A stretch of DNA of 47,658 nucleotides. It comes from Lachnospiraceae bacterium (lineage in GTDB: Bacteria; Bacillota; Clostridia; Lachnospirales; Lachnospiraceae). The stretch lies in NCBI GenBank assembly GCA_024684215.1, contig JAIKXH010000025.1, positions 1 to 47,658 on the forward strand. Reading direction: 5' to 3'. The notes beneath the pieces were generated by a model that did not search any database, had not been told where the DNA came from, and saw only the letters and a program-made list of their open reading frames with translations. Position numbers and translations under genes: made by a program. Shown piece by piece: positions 15,927-24,018 of this stretch (its first letter is position 1; each line of letters begins with the position of its first letter).

Positions 15927-17273
15927 ATGGCTGAAAATAAAAACAAACCGATTGTTGCTATTGTCGGAAGACCGAATGTCGGTAAATCCACACTTTTTAA
16001 CCTGCTTGCAGGCGACAAGATAGCAATCGTTAAAGATACGCCGGGTATTACAAGAGACCGTATTTATGCGGATGTAAGCTGGCTCGATAAAAACTTTACA
16101 CTGATTGATACCGGAGGAATTGAGCCTGAAAGTAAGGATATCATCCTATCTCAGATGAGAGAACAGGCTCAGATTGCAATAAATACCGCCGATGTTATAA
16201 TATTTCTTGTGGATGTTAAACAGGGACTTGTAGACTCTGATGCAAAGGTTGCGGATATGCTCAGGCGCTCTCATAAACCGGTTATTTTGGTAGTAAACAA
16301 GGTTGATTCCTTTGAAAAATACATGGCTGATGTTTATGAGTTTTATAACCTCGGAATAGGTGAGCCTTATGCAATTTCTTCCGTAAACAGATTGGGACTC
16401 GGTGATATGCTTGATGCAGTTATCGAAAATTTTCCCGAGATGGATGAATCTGAAGAGGAGGAAGAACTTCCTAAGATTGCAATTGTCGGAAAGCCAAATG
16501 TAGGTAAATCAAGCCTTATCAACAAGCTTTTGGGTGAGGACAGACTTATCGTTTCCGATATAGCCGGAACTACCAGAGATGCGGTGGATACCAGAGTTAC
16601 CTATAATGACAAGGATTATATATTAATCGATACTGCCGGCGTGCGCCGTAAGAATAAGATTAGTGAAGATCTAGAGCACTATATGATCCTTAGGACCGTC
16701 AGTGCTATTGAAAGAGCCGATGTTGCCGTTCTTGTAATAGATGCTACAGAGGGCGTTACCGAGCAGGATGCAAAGATTGCGGGTATTGCTCACGACAGAG
16801 GAAAAGCCGTTATTATCGCTGTCAATAAGTGGGATGCCATTGAAAAGAATGATAAGACTATCTACGAATTTACCGAAAAGGTAAGACAGACTCTTTCATT
16901 TATGCAGTATGCTGAGATACTCTTTATTTCGGCACTTACCGGACAAAGGCTTCCAAAGCTTTTTGAGACCATCGATGCGGTTTATGAAAACCATGCCATG
17001 AGAGTAGGCACCGGTGTGCTTAACGAAATCATGTCAGAAGCCGTTGCAATGCAGCAGCCGCCCAATGATAAGGGTAAGATACTCAGGCTTTACTACATTA
17101 CGCAGGTAGCTGTTAAACCTCCTACATTTGTAATCTTTGTTAATGACAAAGAACTTATGCATTTTTCATATACCAGATATATTGAAAACCAGATAAGAAA
17201 GACGTTTGGTTTTGTCGGTACACCTTTAAAATTTATAATCAGGGAGCGCGGAGAAAATGATAGTCGCAGTTAG
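15927..17273 (+). CDS. der: Ribosome assembly GTPase Der (EngA)
   Basis: Der is an essential tandem-GTPase that acts in 50S subunit assembly. The 448-residue protein has two complete G domains. G1 motifs are GRPNVGKST near residue 13 and GKPNVGKSS near residue 187, with DTGG and DTAG as G3 and NKVD and NKWD as G4. An acidic linker ([11 protein letters not shown]) separates them, and a KH-like C-terminal domain ends the protein. The length is normal. Its last 17 bases overlap plsY. Confidence 0.97.
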   Translation: MAENKNKPIVAIVGRPNVGKSTLFNLLAGDKIAIVKDTPGITRDRIYADVSWLDKNFTLIDTGGIEPESKDIILSQMREQAQIAINTADVIIFLVDVKQGLVDSDAKVADMLRRSHKPVILVVNKVDSFEKYMADVYEFYNLGIGEPYAISSVNRLGLGDMLDAVIENFPEMDESEEEEELPKIAIVGKPNVGKSSLINKLLGEDRLIVSDIAGTTRDAVDTRVTYNDKDYILIDTAGVRRKNKISEDLEHYMILRTVSAIERADVAVLVIDATEGVTEQDAKIAGIAHDRGKAVIIAVNKWDAIEKNDKTIYEFTEKVRQTLSFMQYAEILFISALTGQRLPKLFETIDAVYENHAMRVGTGVLNEIMSEAVAMQQPPNDKGKILRLYYITQVAVKPPTFVIFVNDKELMHFSYTRYIENQIRKTFGFVGTPLKFIIRERGENDSRS

Positions 17274-17982
17274 ATTTTTTTGTTTGGCAATAGGTTTGAT
17301 ATTCGGACTGTTTCAGACCGGTTATATTGTTGGTAAAGCAAACGGAATCGATCTAAGAAATTACGGAAGCGGAAATTCCGGAACCACAAATGCTGTAAGA
17401 GTTTTAGGTACCGGAAAGGGACTGTTGGTACTTGCCGGAGATGCCGCAAAAACATTGCTTGCAATGCTTATTGTATATTACACATTCGGAAACATGTATC
17501 CCGAAATGAAACTCATGCTTTGCATGTATGCGGCTTTGGGAGCGGTTATTTCTCATGATTTCCCTTTCTATATGCATTTTAAGGGCGGCAAGGGTATAGC
17601 TTGTACAGCAGGATATTGTATCGGACTTTGCCTTTTTAATCCTTTGATATTTATAATTACATTTTTTGTATTTTTGATACCTTTTCTCATTACTCATTAT
17701 GTTTCATTAGGTTCACTTATGGTATATCTTGCACTTGTTATCGAAGTGATAATTTTCGGTCAGAACGGATGGCTCGGATATGATTATTCACAGAGTGTCC
17801 TTATAGAAATTTATGTTATAATGTTTATACTTGCCGGTCTTGCTTATTATCTTCACAGAAAAAATATTGTAAGACTTATTAAAGGTGAAGAAAACAAGAC
17901 TTATCTATTAAAGAAGCACAGAGATGCTTACAACGCGGAAAAGGCAGCAAAAGAAGCGGCTAAAAATTCCGATAAGGAGTAA
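17257..17982 (+). CDS. plsY: Acyl-phosphate glycerol-3-phosphate acyltransferase PlsY
   Basis: PlsY is an integral membrane enzyme that transfers an acyl group from acyl-phosphate to glycerol 3-phosphate, the first step of phospholipid synthesis in most Gram-positives. The 241-residue protein carries the loops [15 protein letters not shown] and [13 protein letters not shown]. About five to six membrane segments are visible. It has a charged cytoplasmic tail of about 40 residues (ending [15 protein letters not shown]) that many PlsY proteins lack. The start lies inside der, with GGGAGCG upstream, so translation is coupled. gpsA, which makes its substrate, follows directly. Confidence 0.95.
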   Translation: MIVAVRFFCLAIGLIFGLFQTGYIVGKANGIDLRNYGSGNSGTTNAVRVLGTGKGLLVLAGDAAKTLLAMLIVYYTFGNMYPEMKLMLCMYAALGAVISHDFPFYMHFKGGKGIACTAGYCIGLCLFNPLIFIITFFVFLIPFLITHYVSLGSLMVYLALVIEVIIFGQNGWLGYDYSQSVLIEIYVIMFILAGLAYYLHRKNIVRLIKGEENKTYLLKKHRDAYNAEKAAKEAAKNSDKE

Positions 17983-17987
17983 TTTAA

Positions 17988-18977
17988 ATGGCAAAGATAA
18001 CTATTTTAGGCGGCGGTACCTGGGGTATTGCTTTGGCACAGCTTCTTAACAGAAACGGCCACGAAGTCATGATATGGTCCGCACTTGAAAAGGAAATTAA
18101 TCAGCTTAAGGAAACTCACAGTCTTCCTCAACTTCCCGGCGTTGTTCTTGACGGAGCTATTTCTTATACGCTTGACGAAAAAGAGGCGGTAAGCGGCAGA
18201 GATTTACTTGTTATGGCTGTAGCAAGCTCCTTTACCAGAAGAACGGCCAACAGACTCTCAAAGTTTATTTGTGACGGCCAAAAAATCGTTGCTGTTGCAA
18301 AGGGAATGGAAGAAGATACTTTAATGACTCAGGCCGAGATTATTAAAGATGAGATCCCTCAGTCTGAAGTAGCGGTGTTATCCGGTCCTTCACATGCTGA
18401 AGAGGTTGGTAAGCTTATGCCTACAACCGTTGTAGTCGGCTCAGAAAACAAAGACACCGCAAAATACATTCAAAACCTTTTTATGTGCGATGTATTCAGA
18501 GTATACACAAGCACCGACGTACTGGGAATCGAGCTTGGTGGCTCCCTTAAAAATGTAATTGCTCTTGCAGCCGGTATTTCCGATGGACTTGGATACGGAG
18601 ATAATGCGAAGGCTGCCATCATCACAAGAGGTATTTCCGAGATGTCAAGGCTCGGTACCGCTATGGGTGGAAAGGCCGAGACATTCTCAGGCTTAACCGG
18701 TATCGGAGACCTTATCGTTACTTGTGCGAGTATGCATTCAAGAAATCGCCGTGCCGGCATTTTAATCGGACAGGGTAAAACCATGCAGGAGGCTCTAGAC
18801 GAAGTCCAGATGGTTGTAGAGGGCGTATATTCCGCCAAGGCGGCATTACAACTTGCCAAGAAGTATAATATTTCGATGCCTATAATTGAGCAGGTAAATC
18901 TTGTACTCTTTGAAAACAAGAAAGCTATTGATGCGTTCAATGATTTGATGAATCGTGAGCGCAAGGATGAAATTTAA
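17988..18977 (+). CDS. gpsA: NAD(P)-dependent glycerol-3-phosphate dehydrogenase
   Basis: GpsA reduces dihydroxyacetone phosphate to glycerol 3-phosphate, the acceptor used by PlsY. The 329-residue protein has an N-terminal Rossmann motif (GGGTWGIALAQLL), the segment AVLSGPSHAEEV, the catalytic Lys within GGSLKNVIALAAGI, and GLTGIGDLIVTCAS. The length is normal. It starts five bases after plsY with AAGGAG and no promoter between, so der-plsY-gpsA form one operon. Confidence 0.97.
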   Translation: MAKITILGGGTWGIALAQLLNRNGHEVMIWSALEKEINQLKETHSLPQLPGVVLDGAISYTLDEKEAVSGRDLLVMAVASSFTRRTANRLSKFICDGQKIVAVAKGMEEDTLMTQAEIIKDEIPQSEVAVLSGPSHAEEVGKLMPTTVVVGSENKDTAKYIQNLFMCDVFRVYTSTDVLGIELGGSLKNVIALAAGISDGLGYGDNAKAAIITRGISEMSRLGTAMGGKAETFSGLTGIGDLIVTCASMHSRNRRAGILIGQGKTMQEALDEVQMVVEGVYSAKAALQLAKKYNISMPIIEQVNLVLFENKKAIDAFNDLMNRERKDEI

Positions 18978-19041
18978 TCCATATTGTCTTTTTTTGGATT
19001 ATTTGGTTAATATAAATTTTTTTTGCACGTGAGTTTAGCTT

Positions 19042-19202
19042 TATAGGGCACCTGCATGGCGGACGTTCATGGACCGCACCCTGTAGCGCCGCCGGTACTT
19101 ATTGAGCTATGCGAAGCAAAGCGAAATTAGTTCCGCTGCGTGTCGCTACGGGAGCGAGAGCTGTGTGCGGGAATGAATGCCGCCGTGTAGGTAGCCCGTA
19201 TA
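19042..19202. repeat. GC-rich imperfect palindrome: MITE-like element or structured RNA
   Basis: The two ends of this 161-base stretch are complementary. TATA(G)GGGC at 19042-19049 faces GCCC(G)TATA at 19194-19202. A 13-base arm at 19050-19062 pairs fully with 19180-19192 using two G-T pairs. Inside, TTCAT (19066-19070) pairs with ATGAA (19173-19177), CCGCAC (19074-19079) with GTGCGG (19165-19170), and GTAGCG (19083-19088) with CGCTAC (19144-19149). The element is clearly GC-richer than its AT-rich flanks. It codes for no plausible protein. Terminal inverted repeats ending in TATA suggest a miniature mobile element; a folded RNA is the alternative. Confidence 0.75.
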
Positions 19203-19249
19203 TATTATAGTTTCGTGCATACAATATTAATTTTAGTAAAGGATACAAT

Positions 19250-20062
19250 ATGCAAGAATTTGAAAGCACTCAGGAATATGTTGCCAGCGAAGAGCTTATG
19301 GCCAGCGTTAATATCGCTATGGCACTTCAAAAGCCCCTTCTCATAAAGGGCGAGCCCGGAACAGGCAAGACTCAGCTTGCTCAGGCTGTATCACAGGCTC
19401 TCGGAAAAAGACTTATTATTTGGAATATCAAGTCTACCACAAAGGCACAGGAAGGTCTTTATATCTACGATACGATTCAGCGTCTCTATGACGGCCAGTT
19501 CGGAGAGAGCGGAGTAGACGATATTTCAAAGTATATTAAGCTCGGCAAGCTTGGCGAGGCTTTTGACTCCGAGGATCAGGTAGTACTTCTTATCGACGAG
19601 ATTGATAAGGCCGATCTTGAGTTCCCCAATGACCTTTTGTGGGAGCTTGATCAGATGGAGTTTTATATCGGTGAGACAAAAAAGACCATTAAGGCTAAGC
19701 ACAGACCTATTGTTATAATCACTTCAAATGCTGAGAAGGAACTTCCCGATGCATTCTTAAGAAGATGTATATTCCACTATATTGATTTTCCTGACAAAGA
19801 GCTTATGGCTCAGATTGTAAAGGTTCACTATCCCAATGTAGAAGAGAACCTTTTAAATGCGGCTATGGATACTTTTTACGATATCAGAAATATTCATGAT
19901 ATCAGGAAAAAGCCCAGCACATCAGAACTTATCGACTGGGTAAACGCTTTACAGCTTGGCGGCATCAGTGCAGAGCAGATAAGGGCTAAGCTTCCTTTCG
20001 TGGGTGTTGTAGTTAAAAAAGACGAAGATTTAGAGCTTGTTAAGAAGGGCGGACTGGTTTAG
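19250..20062 (+). CDS. MoxR-family AAA+ ATPase
   Basis: This 270-residue AAA+ ATPase is of the MoxR type, a chaperone-like family that usually pairs with a VWA-domain protein to mature or load cofactors into target enzymes. Walker A is GEPGTGKT (34-41), Walker B is VVLLIDEID with Asp116-Glu117, sensor 1 is IVIITSNAEKELPDA, and FLRRC supplies the arginine finger. The next gene, a CoxE-like VWA protein, overlaps its stop by one base, so the two form the expected pair. The target complex is not obvious from the neighbours. Confidence 0.93.
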   Translation: MQEFESTQEYVASEELMASVNIAMALQKPLLIKGEPGTGKTQLAQAVSQALGKRLIIWNIKSTTKAQEGLYIYDTIQRLYDGQFGESGVDDISKYIKLGKLGEAFDSEDQVVLLIDEIDKADLEFPNDLLWELDQMEFYIGETKKTIKAKHRPIVIITSNAEKELPDAFLRRCIFHYIDFPDKELMAQIVKVHYPNVEENLLNAAMDTFYDIRNIHDIRKKPSTSELIDWVNALQLGGISAEQIRAKLPFVGVVVKKDEDLELVKKGGLV

Positions 20063-21267
20063 TGTTCTTAACCTTTTTTGAAAGCCTTAGGGCAAAAGGG
20101 CTCCATGTTACATTGGGAGAGTTCTTAGATCTGCAGAATGCTCTTGATAAAGGGCTTTGCGGAAGCAGCCTCATACAGTTTTATTATGTGGCAAGAATGA
20201 TCCTTGTTAAGTCGGAGACCGAATACGACAAATTTGATATGGCTTTTGAGGAATGCTTCAAGGCCGCCGAACATGAAACTGAAGTCGGTGCACAGATGCT
20301 GCGCTGGCTTGATAAGTCTGAGATGCTGGAACTTGCTCATGAGGAAGCCAGAAAGCATTTAAATCAGACTGAGGACCTTCAGATTGACAAGGATGATGTT
20401 GAAGAGAAGTTTAAGCAAAGACTCAAGGACCAGAACGAAGAGCATAACGGCGGTTCGTTTTGGATCGGTACGATGGGTAAGACTTCCTTCGGAAATATGG
20501 GCGGTAACGTCGGAGGCGTAAGAGTAGGCGGTCAAACAGGCTATCAGAGCGCATTTTCCGTTGTTGGAGCCAGAAAATACCGTGATTTTAGAGACGACCG
20601 AGTAATGGATAACAGGCAGTTTCAGCTTGCTTTCAGAAGACTCAGACAGTTTTCCGCAAACCTTGATATCCCTGAGTCTGAGCTTGATATAGACAGAACT
20701 GTTGATAAAACCTGTAATCAGGGCGGCGTTCTTGGAATCGTAATGAAAAAACCCCGGAAAAATGCCGTCAAGCTTATGCTTTTAATGGACAGCGGCGGAA
20801 CTATGATTCCGTACAGTTCACTTTTAAATGATTTGTTTCAGTCGGTAAATAAATCTAATCATTATAAAGACGTTAAGTGTTATTATTTTCATAATTGTAT
20901 TTATAATCATTTGTATAAAACTCCTGAATGTGAAAACGGCGACTGGGTAGAGACCGAGTGGCTTTTCAGAAATGCAGACAGTGATTATAAAGTTATTATT
21001 GTAGGCGATGCCGCTATGGCACCGGAGGAGCTATATTCCGACACCGGAAATTACAGAGGACCAAACGGCGGACTTTCCGGTTATGAATGGCTCAAATTGG
21101 TTAAAAGACATTATAAAAAAGTGGTGTGGCTAAATCCCAAAATGGCACCCGGAAAGGCGCCGTGGAGAGAGGCTGAGACGGCTTGCAAAGAGCTTTTCCC
21201 TATGTATAAACTTACTGTAGCCGGGCTTAACAAAGCTATGTATGAGCTTATGGCACCCAAGAGATAA
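20062..21267 (+). CDS. CoxE-like VWA domain protein, partner of the MoxR ATPase
   Basis: This 401-residue cytoplasmic protein has an all-helical N-terminal half of the CoxE type (FFESLRAKGLHVTLGEFLDL) and a C-terminal von Willebrand A domain. The metal-binding site reads LLMDSGGTM (Asp243 to Thr247), which departs from the classical DxSxS but resembles variants in this family. A Gly-rich linker lies at about 140-175. The start is GTG, overlapping the ATPase stop by one base (TAGTG). Together with the MoxR ATPase it probably remodels a client protein; the client is unknown. Confidence 0.88.
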   Translation: MFLTFFESLRAKGLHVTLGEFLDLQNALDKGLCGSSLIQFYYVARMILVKSETEYDKFDMAFEECFKAAEHETEVGAQMLRWLDKSEMLELAHEEARKHLNQTEDLQIDKDDVEEKFKQRLKDQNEEHNGGSFWIGTMGKTSFGNMGGNVGGVRVGGQTGYQSAFSVVGARKYRDFRDDRVMDNRQFQLAFRRLRQFSANLDIPESELDIDRTVDKTCNQGGVLGIVMKKPRKNAVKLMLLMDSGGTMIPYSSLLNDLFQSVNKSNHYKDVKCYYFHNCIYNHLYKTPECENGDWVETEWLFRNADSDYKVIIVGDAAMAPEELYSDTGNYRGPNGGLSGYEWLKLVKRHYKKVVWLNPKMAPGKAPWREAETACKELFPMYKLTVAGLNKAMYELMAPKR

Positions 21268-21281
21268 ATTTGAGGTTTATT

Positions 21282-21371
21282 ATGAAAGTGACATTTCTAA
21301 CCTGTCTGATCAGGACAAGGTTTCGTGACGAAAGGAAATTTTTCCGATACCGTTCTTTAGATTGTTTATAA
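21282..21371 (+). CDS. Possible small basic ORF upstream of tyrS
   Basis: An ATG six bases after GAGG opens a 29-codon frame starting MKVTFLTCLIRTRF and ending in TAA, in the gap before tyrS. The product would be strongly basic (eight Arg or Lys). No family is recognised. It could be a leader peptide, a small protein or chance; only the reasonable ribosome site argues for it. Confidence 0.22.
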   Translation: MKVTFLTCLIRTRFRDERKFFRYRSLDCL

Positions 21372-21412
21372 TTTTGAATACTAAATATATTTGATTGGAG
21401 ATTTAATACAAA

Positions 21413-22636
21413 ATGGGAATTTATGAAGAATTACAGGCCAGAGGCCTTATAGCACAGGTTACTGACGAGGAAAAGATAAGAGATCTTGTTAACTCGGGAA
21501 AGGCAACCTTTTATATCGGATTTGACTGCACCGCAGACAGTCTTACTGCAGGACATTTCATGGCTCTTACTCTTATGAAACGCCTTCAGATGGCCGGAAA
21601 TAAGCCTATCGCTCTTATAGGCGGCGGTACTACCATGATAGGTGATCCTTCCGGCAGAACCGACATGAGAAAGATGCTTACAAGAGAAGATATCGATCAC
21701 AATGCAGAATGCTTTAAGCGTCAGATGGAAAGATTTATTGACTTTTCCGATGGAAAGGCACTTATGGTCAACAATGCAGATTGGCTTATGAACCTTAACT
21801 ACATCGACCTTCTTCGTGAGGTCGGAGCTTGCTTTTCTGTAAATAACATGCTTCGTGCAGAATGCTACAAGCAGCGTATGGAAAAGGGACTTTCTTTCCT
21901 TGAGTTTAACTACATGATCATGCAGAGCTACGATTTCTATCACATGTTCCAGGAGTATGATTGTAACCTTGAATTCGGCGGAGACGATCAGTGGAGTAAT
22001 ATGCTCGGCGGAACAGAACTTATCAGAAGAAAGCTTGGCAAGGATGCGCATGCGATGACAATTACACTTCTTACCGATTCACAGGGCAAGAAGATGGGTA
22101 AAACAGCAGGAAATGCTGTATGGCTTGATGCTAACAAGACCACTCCTTACGAGTTTTACCAGTACTGGAGAAATGTTTCCGATGACGATGTCCTTAAGTG
22201 CATCAGAATGCTTACTTTCCTTCCTCTTGAGCAGATCAAAGAGATGGAAAGCTGGGAAGGAAGCAAGCTCAATGAAGCTAAAGAAATCCTTGCAAGAGAG
22301 CTTACCACTCTTGTACACGGCGAAGAGGAAGCAGCAAAGGCTGAAGCAGGAGCAAAGGCACTGTTTGGCGGCGCCGGTGCTATGAGTGAGGTTCCTTCAG
22401 TTTCTCTTAAGGAAGAGGATTTCAGGGACGGTAAGGTTGATATTTTACAGATACTTGTTTCAAGCGGACTTTGCGCTTCAAGAAGCGAAGCAAGAAGAAA
22501 TGTTGAGCAGGGCGGCGTAACCGTTAACGACGAGAAAGTTACTGACATTAAAACAGAATATGAGAAGGCAGCATTTGCCGGCGAAGGTCTTTTGGTAAAG
22601 CGCGGTAAAAAGAACTTTAAAAAGGTTGTATTTTAA
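21413..22636 (+). CDS. tyrS: Tyrosyl-tRNA synthetase
   Basis: TyrRS charges tRNA-Tyr with tyrosine. The 407-residue class I synthetase has the HIGH-type motif in CTADSLTAGHF, the tyrosine-site segment MQSYDF and GGDDQWSN, and the KMSKS-type loop KKMGKTAGN. A C-terminal S4 RNA-binding domain covers about residues 340-407 (LCASRSEARRNVEQGGVTVND). This is the TyrS1 form. A GGAG lies a little far upstream of the ATG. The upstream gap is too short for a T-box leader. Confidence 0.97.
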   Translation: MGIYEELQARGLIAQVTDEEKIRDLVNSGKATFYIGFDCTADSLTAGHFMALTLMKRLQMAGNKPIALIGGGTTMIGDPSGRTDMRKMLTREDIDHNAECFKRQMERFIDFSDGKALMVNNADWLMNLNYIDLLREVGACFSVNNMLRAECYKQRMEKGLSFLEFNYMIMQSYDFYHMFQEYDCNLEFGGDDQWSNMLGGTELIRRKLGKDAHAMTITLLTDSQGKKMGKTAGNAVWLDANKTTPYEFYQYWRNVSDDDVLKCIRMLTFLPLEQIKEMESWEGSKLNEAKEILARELTTLVHGEEEAAKAEAGAKALFGGAGAMSEVPSVSLKEEDFRDGKVDILQILVSSGLCASRSEARRNVEQGGVTVNDEKVTDIKTEYEKAAFAGEGLLVKRGKKNFKKVVF

Positions 22637-22649
22637 TATCGGAGGATGT

Positions 22650-23477
22650 ATGGCAAACACTGATTATATCGAAAAGCTTCAGAATGTATTTGAATCTGTC
22701 AGAAAGAAAACCGATTTTGAGCCCAAGGTGGGTCTTGTTTTAGGCTCAGGTTTAGGTGAGTTTGCAAAGGAGATCAATGTATCGTATGAGCTCCCTTACA
22801 GTGAAATTGAAGGCTTTCCTGTATCAACTGTACCCGGCCATGACGGAAGATTTATCTTTGGTTATGTTGCCGATGTACCTGTTGTATGTATGAAGGGAAG
22901 AGTGCACTATTACGAAGGATACAATGTTTCCGATGTTGTGCTTCCTATCAGACTTATGATCAAGCTCGGAATCAAGACACTTTTTCTTACAAATGCGGCA
23001 GGCGGTTTAAAGGATGGCTTTTCCGCAGGAGATTTGATGCTTATCACCGACCATATATCAGTGTTTGCACCCAATCCTTTAATAGGTCCCAATGACCAGA
23101 ATATCGGACCCAGATTTCCTGATATGACTGAGGTATATAATTTAAAGATTCGTGAGAAGATCATGGAGATTGCTTATGAAAATGATATACCTCTTGAAAC
23201 GGGAGTATATTGCCAGCTTACGGGACCTACATATGAGACACCCGCAGAGATTAAAATGCTTAAAACTTTAGGCGTCGATGCTGTAGGTATGAGTACTGTC
23301 GTTGAAGCTATTGCTGCCAGACACATGGGTGTAAATGTGTGCGGCATAAGCTGTATTTCAAATTTGGCTGCCGGTATCTCAAAGACTCCCTTATCACACG
23401 CGGAAGTTCAGCAGGCAGCTGATGAAGCAGCTCCAAGATTTACCAGACTTGTTACTGAAGTAATTAAAACTTTATAA
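22650..23477 (+). CDS. Purine-nucleoside phosphorylase
   Basis: This 275-residue enzyme of the trimeric PNP family splits purine nucleosides with phosphate to give the base and ribose 1-phosphate, feeding salvage. It has the phosphate loop VLGSGLGEF, TVPGHDGRF, MKGRVHYYEGY, FLTNAAGGL, and the base-site segment GVYCQLTGPTYETPAEI followed by VGMSTVVE. The start at 22650 follows TCGGAGG; the frame extends 24 bases upstream to a TTG inside the end of tyrS, which is less likely. cdd, another salvage gene, follows. Confidence 0.94.
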   Translation: MANTDYIEKLQNVFESVRKKTDFEPKVGLVLGSGLGEFAKEINVSYELPYSEIEGFPVSTVPGHDGRFIFGYVADVPVVCMKGRVHYYEGYNVSDVVLPIRLMIKLGIKTLFLTNAAGGLKDGFSAGDLMLITDHISVFAPNPLIGPNDQNIGPRFPDMTEVYNLKIREKIMEIAYENDIPLETGVYCQLTGPTYETPAEIKMLKTLGVDAVGMSTVVEAIAARHMGVNVCGISCISNLAAGISKTPLSHAEVQQAADEAAPRFTRLVTEVIKTL

Positions 23478-23551
23478 TTATGTAAACTATAGTTTATGTA
23501 TATAAACTTAGTTTTATAATTATGTAAACTAAAATTGCTGTTATGTAAACT
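23471..23551. repeat. Repeated TTATGTAAACT units after punA-type gene
   Basis: An exact 18-base repeat, TTTATAATTATGTAAACT, occurs at 23471-23488 and 23513-23530, and a shorter copy, TTATGTAAACT, at 23541-23551. The first copy contains the stop codon of the upstream phosphorylase gene. The intervening DNA is similar AT-rich sequence. The array fills most of the gap before cdd and shows no clear terminator or promoter. Confidence 0.85.
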
Positions 23552-23585
23552 GTATGCTGTTTATATTAACATTTGGTGTAATCTG

Positions 23586-24011
23586 ATGGAAATTGATAAG
23601 AGTTTAATTCAAAATCTTATAAATGAGGCTTTTGCTGCCGCGGGTAATGCATATTGCAAATATTCCGGTTATCATGTAGGTGCGGCATTGCTTACTGTTA
23701 ACGGTAAGATATTTAAGGGATGTAATATCGAGAATTCATCCTACGGAGCCACCAATTGTGCCGAAAGAACTGCGATTTTTAAAGCTGTAAGCGAAGGTGA
23801 AAGAGACTTTGAAGCAATTGCCATCGTTGGGTTTATAGATGGTAAAGAACCCGATTCATATGCTTATCCATGCGGTATATGCAGGCAGGTTATGTCAGAG
23901 TTTTGTGACAGGGATTTTGAGATCATTGTTGCTAAATCCGTAAATGACTACAAGCTTTATACATTAAACGAATTGTTGCCGGAAAGCTTCGGCGCCGACA
24001 ATATGATCTGA
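23586..24011 (+). CDS. cdd: Cytidine deaminase
   Basis: Cdd deaminates cytidine and deoxycytidine to uridine forms. The 141-residue homotetrameric-type enzyme has the zinc site Cys58-Ala59-Glu60 in ATNCAERTAIF and Cys96/Cys99 in YPCGICRQVM, plus YSGYHVGAALL and GCNIENSSYG for substrate binding. The start at 23586 matches the family; 17 codons of upstream open frame run through the repeat region and are not conserved-looking. The Shine-Dalgarno is weak. Confidence 0.95.
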   Translation: MEIDKSLIQNLINEAFAAAGNAYCKYSGYHVGAALLTVNGKIFKGCNIENSSYGATNCAERTAIFKAVSEGERDFEAIAIVGFIDGKEPDSYAYPCGICRQVMSEFCDRDFEIIVAKSVNDYKLYTLNELLPESFGADNMI

Positions 24012-24018
24012 GGTTATT

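Noticed and set aside
21268-21412. Possible T-box riboswitch upstream of tyrS.
   Set aside because: The gap is only about 145 bases, has no terminator/antiterminator pair and no recognisable T-box sequence.
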